DNA of 10,984 nt. Origin: DAOTVS01 sp034436375. GTDB taxonomy: Bacteria; Chloroflexota; Anaerolineae; SpSt-313. Each line of letters opens with the position of its first letter. Position 1 is the stretch's first letter. The notes beneath the pieces are model-generated. The model saw only the letters and a list, made by a program, of their open reading frames with translations, ran no database searches and was not told where the DNA came from. Shown piece after piece: positions 7,167-10,984 of this stretch. The translations under genes and the position numbers were made by a program. The stretch spans positions 1-10,984 of the forward strand of contig DAOTVS010000252.1 in assembly GCA_034436375.1 (NCBI GenBank), read 5' to 3'.

Positions 7167-7530
7167 CGATGAGTACATTCTCGAATTTGTGGGCGCGGCG
7201 CTGGCCGATGAGGGCTATGAAACCGAACTCGCCCGGGATGGCGCCGAGGCATTGGCGCTCATACAGCAAAAGCCGCCCGATCTCATCCTGCTCGATATCT
7301 GGATGCCCGTTATGGATGGCCGGCAGTTCATGCGCGCCTACTCCGAAATGCCAGGGCCTCATGCGCCCGTTGTCGTGATGACGGCCTCGCGCGATGCCCG
7401 AGCCATTATGGTCGAGATCAAGGCCGCCGACTATCTGGGCAAGCCCTTTGGCCTGGATACGCTCCTGGATCTGGTGGCGAGTCATACTGGGGGGGCAGAG
7501 CCGGCTGGGGCCGGAGGGCGCTCCAGTTGA
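7132..7530 (+). CDS. Single-domain response regulator (CheY-like receiver)
   Basis: A 132-residue receiver domain without an output domain. The acidic pocket is Asp11-Asp12-Asp13, the phosphoacceptor is Asp55 in Leu-Leu-Asp-Ile-Trp-Met-Pro, the switch residue is Thr84 in Met-Thr-Ala-Ser, and the conserved lysine is Lys104 in Gly-Lys-Pro-Phe. The last 20 or so residues are Gly/Ala/Ser-rich and probably disordered. The ATG at 7132 lies inside the end of the kinase gene and is preceded by a purine-rich GGGGGGCAGGCGAG stretch, which indicates translational coupling. The partner is almost certainly the adjacent kinase, forming a two-component pair. Lacking a DNA-binding domain, it must act by protein contact or as a phosphorelay intermediate. 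Its target is not visible here. Confidence 0.92.
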   Translation: MRSRARILIIDDDEYILEFVGAALADEGYETELARDGAEALALIQQKPPDLILLDIWMPVMDGRQFMRAYSEMPGPHAPVVVMTASRDARAIMVEIKAADYLGKPFGLDTLLDLVASHTGGAEPAGAGGRSS

Positions 7531-7635
7531 GTTCTGCCTGTGGCCAGGCTCCTGCAAATGCGGGCACAATCCTTGCCAGCGGCGCCTGGGCCGTCGCGGG
7601 GCAGCCTGCCCTGCCACCAGCCGGTCTTAATTCCG

Positions 7636-7689
7636 GGTGAGTTGGCCTTGGGCAGCGCCAACGCCTGCGCTGCCCAAGGCCAACTCACC
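7636..7689. repeat. Long perfect hairpin between convergent genes
   Basis: Arms 7636-7658 and 7667-7689 are exact inverted copies (23 bp) with an 8-base loop. It lies between the response regulator and the convergent desulfurase gene, so it could act as a bidirectional transcription terminator, but no T-run follows either arm. A weaker inverted repeat, GCCGGG (7699-7704) with CCCGGC (7723-7728), follows. Its arm shares TTGGCCTTG and flanking bases with the arm of the 84-bp palindrome at 10372-10455. Confidence 0.85.
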
Positions 7690-7736
7690 GAGCTTCATGC
7701 CGGGTACAAGCAACGCTCGGAGCCCGGCAGGCCACC

Positions 7737-8918
7737 CTACTTGTGGTACACTGGCGACATGGCGCGCAGCTTTTCCACGATCGGCGGCAGGATGGAAACG
7801 ACATAATCCACCTCCTCCGCCGTGTTGTCCTTGCCCAGGGTCAATCGCAGCGAGCCATGGCAAATCTCTACCGGCAGCTTCATGGCCATGAGCACATGTG
7901 AGGGCTCTAGCGAGGCTGAGGTGCATGCCGAGCCGCTGGAGGCCGCCACGCCCTGGATATCCAGGTTGAGCAGGATCGACTCGCCCTCGATGCCATGAAA
8001 GACAAAGCTCGCGCTGCCGGGCAGGCGGTCGGTAGGGTGCCCTGTCAGCTCCACATCAGGGATGCCACTCAGGATGCCCTGCACCAGCCTATCGCGCAGG
8101 CCTGCCACATAGGCATTGTTCCGCTCCCGCTCTTCCTGCGCCAATTTGAGCGCTGTGGCCAACCCAACTATGTAGGGCACATTCTCTGTGCCTGCGCGCC
8201 GGTTGCGCTCGTGGCCGCCGCCTGTCTGCATGGGCATGAGCGGCGTGTAGCGGCGCACGTACAGGATGCCCACCCCCTTGGGCCCATAGAACTTGTGCGC
8301 CGAGAGCGAGAGCATATCCACACCCAGCCTCTCCACATTCAGGTCCAGGCTGCCACCGGCCTGCACCGCATCGGTGTGGAAGGGTACCCCTTTGGCCCGA
8401 GTCACCTTGGCGATCTCCGGCAGGGGCTCGATGGTGCCCACTTCGTTGTTGGCATACATAATCGACACCAGCGCCGTGCGCTCGGTGATGGCCCGCTCGA
8501 CCTCCGCCGGGTCTACCACGCCATAGCGGTCGACCGGCACGACCGTCTGCTCAAAGCCGAATTCCTTGACGAGTTGCTCGATCGTATGGCTGACAGCATG
8601 GTGTTCGATGGGTGAGGTGATGATGTGGTTTTTGCCCTTTTTCCGTTGGGCAAAAGCGCAGCCCCGGATAGCCAGGTTGTCGGATTCGCTCCCGCCGCTG
8701 GTAAAGATAATATCCCGCGGTTGCGCGCCCAGGATCTCGGCGACTGTCCTGTGCGCTCCATCCAGCGCCTCCGCAGCTTCTCGGCCCAGGGCGTATATGC
8801 TCGATGGATTGCCGAATTTCTGAGTGAAATAGGGTAGCATCGCTTCGAGCACGCGCGGGTCCACGGGCGTCGTCGCCGCATGGTCCATATAGACGGTGCG
8901 TGTCGGTTTCTCCGTCAT
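7737..8918 (-). CDS. nifS: Cysteine desulfurase, NifS/IscS family
   Basis: A 393-residue PLP enzyme that converts cysteine to alanine and holds the sulfur as a persulfide for Fe-S cluster or thio-cofactor assembly in the cytoplasm. The N-terminus Tyr-Met-Asp-His-Ala-Ala-Thr-Thr (10-17) is diagnostic. His106 in Glu-His-His-Ala-Val stacks on PLP, Asp183 and Gln186 contact the cofactor, Lys209 in Ser-Ala-His-Lys-Phe-Tyr-Gly-Pro-Lys forms the Schiff base, and Cys332 in Gly-Ser-Ala-Cys-Thr-Ser is the catalytic cysteine. The His-Gly-Ser-Leu-Arg-Leu-Thr-Leu-Gly block (354-362) and a C-terminus with Leu-Arg-Ala-Met-Ser-Pro favour the NifS branch used generally by anaerobes. The ATG at 8918 has GAGGAG 6 nt upstream. 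The open frame to 8996 reads through dyad sequences and is not used. No IscU-type scaffold follows, which is unusual for a dedicated isc operon. Confidence 0.95.
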   Translation of the reverse strand: MTEKPTRTVYMDHAATTPVDPRVLEAMLPYFTQKFGNPSSIYALGREAAEALDGAHRTVAEILGAQPRDIIFTSGGSESDNLAIRGCAFAQRKKGKNHIITSPIEHHAVSHTIEQLVKEFGFEQTVVPVDRYGVVDPAEVERAITERTALVSIMYANNEVGTIEPLPEIAKVTRAKGVPFHTDAVQAGGSLDLNVERLGVDMLSLSAHKFYGPKGVGILYVRRYTPLMPMQTGGGHERNRRAGTENVPYIVGLATALKLAQEERERNNAYVAGLRDRLVQGILSGIPDVELTGHPTDRLPGSASFVFHGIEGESILLNLDIQGVAASSGSACTSASLEPSHVLMAMKLPVEICHGSLRLTLGKDNTAEEVDYVVSILPPIVEKLRAMSPVYHK

Positions 8919-8940
8919 CTCAAACTCCTCGTTCGTCTCA

Positions 8941-8969
8941 GACTTGAAGTCTCCGAGACTTCCCAAGTC
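8941..8969. repeat. Short hairpin upstream of nifS ribosome binding site
   Basis: GACTT + GAAGTCTC (8941-8953) pairs with GAGACTTC (8955-8962) and AAGTC (8965-8969), giving 13 base pairs with one central base and a two-base bulge. It ends about 10 bases before the GAGGAG site of nifS, so in the mRNA it could shield the site or mark a processing point. Confidence 0.65.
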
Positions 8970-8986
8970 CTGATTCAAGGGGGGAC

Positions 8987-9059
8987 ATTTCACCACAAAG
9001 GCACAAGAGACACTAAGGATCTGTATCCCTTTGTGATCTTGGCGTCTTTGTAGTGAAAT
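8987..9059. repeat. Imperfect inverted repeat of the 'ACCACAAAGG' type between cysE and nifS
   Basis: Two 34-base arms (8987-9020 and 9026-9059) are imperfect inverted copies centred at 9023, with about 23 Watson-Crick pairs. The outer arm reads ATTTCACCACAAAGGCAC and its partner GTCTTTGTAGTGAAAT. I recall similar 'caccacaaaggcac...' dyads dispersed between genes in several bacterial phyla, function unknown, but I cannot check copies here. It starts 18 bases after the cysE stop and lies in the operon spacer. Confidence 0.7.
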
Positions 9060-9076
9060 CCATCTCCTTTACCCGC

Positions 9077-9793
9077 TCATTCCCCGGTGATTTTGGCCGC
9101 GGGGGCAGGTTGGGCGCCGTCGCCGTTCACCAGAGAGATTGGGCATTGCCCCACCGGCAGCCGGGTCACGCGCTCCAGTTCCTCAATGCGCGCCTCCAGA
9201 TTGCGCAGCGCATCGATGACCGGGTCGGGCAGCTTACCGTGCTGCAGGTCCAGGCGTGGCGGTTGCGCCTGCCCTTTGGGCGCTACCACATGCCCGGGTA
9301 CACCGACTACCGTTGCGTAGGGAGGCACCGGCTTGACCACCACCGCCCCCGAGCCGATTTTGGCATTATCGCCCACCGTGATCGCGCCCAACACCACGGC
9401 ATTGGTGCCCACAACCACGCCATTGCCCAGGGTCGGGTGACGCTTGCCCTTTTCCAGCGTCGTGCCCCCCAGCACGGCGCCCTTGTACATCAGCACATCG
9501 TCGCCGATCTCGGCCGTCTCACCGATGACGACGCCCATGCCATGATCGATAAAAAACCGCCGCCCAATACGGGCGCCTGGATGGATCTCGATGCCAGTCA
9601 CAGAGCGGCTGAATTGAGAGAGCACCCGCGCCAGCAGGTAGTGTTGTCTTCGCCACAGGGCGTGGGCCACGCGGTGCAGCCACAGGGCATGCAAGCCGGG
9701 GTAGCACAACAAAACCTCCACCGTGCTGCGTGCCGCGGGGTCCTTGCTGAACACGGTCTGCAAATCCTCTTTTAGTGTACGCCAGAGTGACAT
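9077..9793 (-). CDS. cysE: Serine O-acetyltransferase CysE/EpsC type
   Basis: A 238-residue serine acetyltransferase making O-acetylserine from serine and acetyl-CoA, the committed step to cysteine. An N-terminal helical part (1-66) leads into a left-handed beta-helix of hexapeptide repeats (about 68-168). Key residues are Glu69-Ile-His-Pro, Asp83-His84 in Phe-Ile-Asp-His-Gly-Met-Gly-Val-Val-Ile-Gly-Glu-Thr, and His119 in Lys-Arg-His-Pro-Thr-Leu-Gly. Val-Gly-Val-Pro-Gly (163-167) closes the coil. The C-terminal helix (about 183-212), including a Lys-Leu-Pro-Asp-Pro-Val segment, is the extension seen in the EpsC group. A Cys-rich feedback tail of the E. coli type is not evident. The gene starts 6 nt after the regulator stop codon, so it is translated in the same operon. 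Cysteine made downstream of it is the substrate of NifS, the next gene. Confidence 0.95.
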   Translation of the reverse strand: MSLWRTLKEDLQTVFSKDPAARSTVEVLLCYPGLHALWLHRVAHALWRRQHYLLARVLSQFSRSVTGIEIHPGARIGRRFFIDHGMGVVIGETAEIGDDVLMYKGAVLGGTTLEKGKRHPTLGNGVVVGTNAVVLGAITVGDNAKIGSGAVVVKPVPPYATVVGVPGHVVAPKGQAQPPRLDLQHGKLPDPVIDALRNLEARIEELERVTRLPVGQCPISLVNGDGAQPAPAAKITGE

Positions 9794-9799
9794 AGCTGG

Positions 9800-10216
9800 T
9801 TAGCCCCTTATCTCCTGATTGCATACGTCCGCCAGGGTCATATGGTCAAGGGTTTCGACCAGGCGGTCACGCACCACGGCCCACACCGGCCGCGCCGTGC
9901 AGCCATTGGCATGTTTGCAGCTGGGCGGCGTTTCGTCCAAACAGGGGATGGGCACCAGTTGCCCCTCCAGCGCCTCCAATACATCGGCCACCGTGATCTC
10001 GGCGGGCGGGCGGGCCAACTCATAGCCGCCGCTCGCGCCGCGCGTGCTCACCAAGAGCCCGGCTCGCCGCAGCGGGGCCACGATCTGTTCCAGGGTATCC
10101 AGCGCAATCCCCTGACTCTCGGCCACCTCGCTCAGCGGCACCGGCCCTTCTCCATAGTGGCTCGCCAGGTCCGATATGGCCCGCAGCCCAAACTCTTCCT
10201 TGCTCGAGAAACGCAT
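9800..10216 (-). CDS. Rrf2-family (IscR-like) transcriptional regulator
   Basis: A 138-residue winged-helix regulator beginning Met-Arg-Phe-Ser-Ser-Lys-Glu-Glu-Phe-Gly-Leu-Arg-Ala, the typical Rrf2 N-terminus. The DNA-binding domain covers about 1-75 with the recognition wing Ser-Thr-Arg-Gly-Ala-Ser-Gly-Gly-Tyr (57-65). Three cysteines, C92, C100 and C106 (spaced C-x7-C-x5-C), match the position of the cluster ligands of IscR (C-x5-C-x5-C) but with a longer first loop, and suggest a [Fe-S]-bound sensor. CymR-type cysteine regulators usually lack these. The frame is open to 10282, but the promoter's -35 lies at 10277-10282, so the longer forms would begin at or above the transcription start. 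The ATG at 10216 with AGGCAGGA upstream is the start. It probably represses its own operon (with cysE and nifS). Confidence 0.93.
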   Translation of the reverse strand: MRFSSKEEFGLRAISDLASHYGEGPVPLSEVAESQGIALDTLEQIVAPLRRAGLLVSTRGASGGYELARPPAEITVADVLEALEGQLVPIPCLDETPPSCKHANGCTARPVWAVVRDRLVETLDHMTLADVCNQEIRG

Positions 10217-10228
10217 CGCATCCTGCCT

Positions 10229-10254
10229 TAATTCCGATTCTGACATCGGAATTA
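10229..10254. promoter_or_regulatory. 26-bp operator dyad of the Rrf2 operon
   Basis: TAATTCCGAT (10229-10238) and ATCGGAATTA (10245-10254) form a perfect 10-bp inverted repeat with a 6-base spacer. The total length and layout fit Rrf2-family operators. It abuts the -10 element and covers the transcription start, which indicates repression, most simply autoregulation by the Rrf2 protein. Confidence 0.75.
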
Positions 10255-10282
10255 TTCTATCATGGTCGTCTTTCGCTGTCAA
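10254..10282 (-). promoter_or_regulatory. Sigma-70-type promoter of the Rrf2-cysE-nifS operon
   Basis: On the minus strand a perfect TTGACA (10277-10282), a 17-base spacer and TAGAAT (10254-10259, five of six). Transcription would start near 10247, about 30 bases before the ATG at 10216, which is why the upstream candidate starts at 10246 and 10282 are rejected. It is the best promoter in the window. Confidence 0.8.
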
Positions 10283-10371
10283 TACCGCTAAACGGCGGCG
10301 TTAGCCCCGCCATTTGGCCTGGGCGTCTGCCGGGCTGCACGCGGTGCGCAAACCCGGCACGGACCCTTTGT

Positions 10372-10455
10372 AGGGGAGATGGTGTTTGGCCTTGAAGCCG
10401 GCGCTGCCGCCCGCAGGCGGCAGCGCCGGCTTCAAGGCCAAACACCATCTCCCCT
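10372..10455. repeat. 84-bp near-perfect palindrome (40-bp arms, 4-base loop)
   Basis: Arms 10372-10411 and 10416-10455 are exact inverted copies over 40 bases with the loop CGCA (10412-10415). It lies between two divergent promoters, so no gene ends at it and it cannot be a terminator in the usual sense. Outer bases past the arms do not continue the symmetry. No protein is encoded. It could extrude as a cruciform, be a mobile palindromic repeat, or bind a protein. Confidence 0.95.
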
Positions 10456-10525
10456 CCTGGCTTAGGCCGGTTGGCGGCGTAGCGCATTACCCGGCCACTT
10501 GCAGGGCCCCGGCAGGAACATCCGC

Positions 10526-10630
10526 GGAGCAGGCTTTCCGGCCTGTGCTACTCCGGCCGCCCTTCAATCCGGGCCGGCTGGAAAGCCTGCTCCACAGCGG
10601 GATTGGCAGGTTTTGCCGAAAGCACAGGCC
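10526..10630. repeat. Overlapping inverted repeats upstream of the amidohydrolase gene
   Basis: GGAGCAGGCTTTCC (10526-10539) is repeated inverted at 10580-10593 (14-bp arms), with further partly matching GGCC-rich sequence inside. In addition GGCCTGTGCT (10540-10549) pairs with AGCACAGGCC (10621-10630). The pairings overlap, so this is a mosaic of dyads, not one simple hairpin. The rest of 10283-10752 holds the 84-bp palindrome, a small TGCCGGG...CCCGGCA dyad near 10330-10360 and a promoter, and no gene. Confidence 0.7.
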
Positions 10631-10642
10631 AGGGCCTATACT
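10613..10642 (+). promoter_or_regulatory. Predicted promoter of the amidohydrolase gene
   Basis: TTGCCG (10613-10618, four of six) and TATACT (10637-10642, five of six) are separated by 18 bases. Transcription would start near 10649, leaving a leader of about 104 bases in which I recognise no riboswitch. Confidence 0.45.
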
Positions 10643-10752
10643 GCGGGGAGAGATATCTTCGGATTCCTCATGCGCCACCAGGTAGCCCGCAGCAAACCGA
10701 AAGCTCCTTAATCAACGCAAGCCAGATAGAGTGTCCCAGGGGAGGAATGGCC

Positions 10753-10984
10753 ATGCCCGATCGCTTGTTCGTAGAGGATTACCAGCCCCGCTCCGAGTTG
10801 GTCGTGCCGGCGCACGAGGTGCCCCGGGCCCGTTTTGCGGCCATCGACGCCCACAACCACATCACCTATCCGGGCATGGACTGGGAAAGCAGGGACTCCG
10901 AGGAGATTCTGCGTGAGCTGGATGGGTTGAACATCCGCACGGTCGTCAACCTCAGCGGCCTCTGGGGCGATGAGCTCAAGCGCA
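10753..10984 (+). CDS. Amidohydrolase-family protein, N-terminal part (truncated by window end)
   Basis: The first 77 codons of a gene running off the window. Residues 30-37 read Ala-Ile-Asp-Ala-His-Asn-His-Ile, the first metal-ligand motif (His-x-His, H34 and H36) of the amidohydrolase superfamily, as in amidohydrolase-2 (ACMSD/LigW/UbiD-unrelated decarboxylase-like) proteins. A predicted strand-helix region (Leu-Asn-Ile-Arg-Thr-Val-Val-Asn-Leu-Ser-Gly) follows, which fits a TIM barrel. GGGGAGGA lies 6 bases before the ATG at 10753. An ATG at 10747 touches this site and is too close. The substrate cannot be predicted from the N-terminus. A dispensable lead of about 28 residues precedes the barrel. 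Confidence 0.85.
   Translation, partial: MPDRLFVEDYQPRSELVVPAHEVPRARFAAIDAHNHITYPGMDWESRDSEEILRELDGLNIRTVVNLSGLWGDELKR

Noticed and set aside
7636..7689. Standard intrinsic terminator
   Set aside because: The stem is long and GC-rich, but no run of T follows on either strand, so only a possible role in termination is noted.
8919..8996. 26-residue extension of NifS
   Set aside because: It reads through the hairpin sequence at 8941-8969, and GAGGAG lies just before the ATG at 8918, where the family's usual start is.
10217..10282. 22-residue extension of the Rrf2 protein
   Set aside because: It would begin in the -35 hexamer. The intermediate ATG at 10246 lies at the transcription start, without room for a ribosome site.
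10731..10916. 61-codon plus-strand frame at the window end
   Set aside because: It overlaps the amidohydrolase gene in another frame, while the real frame has the ribosome site and the His-x-His motif but runs off the window.

Overview
The window looks like chromosomal DNA from a GC-rich, at least partly anaerobic bacterium. The style of the proteins (small membrane protein family, NifS-type desulfurase, GAF histidine kinase, Rrf2 regulator) and the palindrome-filled intergenic gaps would fit a Chloroflexota (Anaerolineae-like) genome. That taxonomic guess is inference only, because no marker gene is present. No RNA gene, CRISPR array, transposase or phage gene was seen.

Layout. (1) 12-1920, minus strand: a small four-helix membrane protein preceded in transcription by two tandem paralogous membrane methyltransferases of the ICMT/PEMT type. 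(2) 2058-5566, minus strand: a radical SAM activating enzyme followed by its glycyl radical enzyme, of the PFL2/glycerol-dehydratase type with unassigned substrate. The spacer between them carries a nested inverted repeat. A good promoter overlapped by a 17-bp palindrome lies upstream. (3) 5763-7530, plus strand, divergent from the radical operon: a soluble GAF-domain histidine kinase overlapping a single-domain response regulator. (4) 7737-10216, minus strand: an Rrf2 (IscR-like) regulator, serine acetyltransferase CysE and cysteine desulfurase NifS, read as one sulfur/cysteine/Fe-S operon. Its promoter is almost consensus, and a 26-bp dyad beside the -10 suggests autoregulation. (5) 10753 to the end, plus strand: the start of an amidohydrolase gene cut off by the window edge.

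How the genes work together. CysE makes O-acetylserine, the precursor of cysteine. NifS takes sulfur from cysteine for Fe-S clusters. The Rrf2 protein with three conserved cysteines probably senses Fe-S or cysteine status and controls the operon. The activase uses an Fe-S cluster and SAM to install the glycyl radical on the neighbouring enzyme, so it would depend on the same Fe-S supply. The divergent two-component pair could be the sensor for the radical operon, but that is only positional inference.

The most unusual part is the intergenic DNA. At least six separate inverted repeats occupy the gaps, including an 84-bp palindrome with 40-nt perfect arms (10372-10455) lying between divergent promoters, where it cannot be a terminator. 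A second long hairpin (7636-7689) shares a core sequence with it. Several start codons were moved downstream of the longest open frame, on the evidence of ribosome binding sites and, for the regulator, promoter position.
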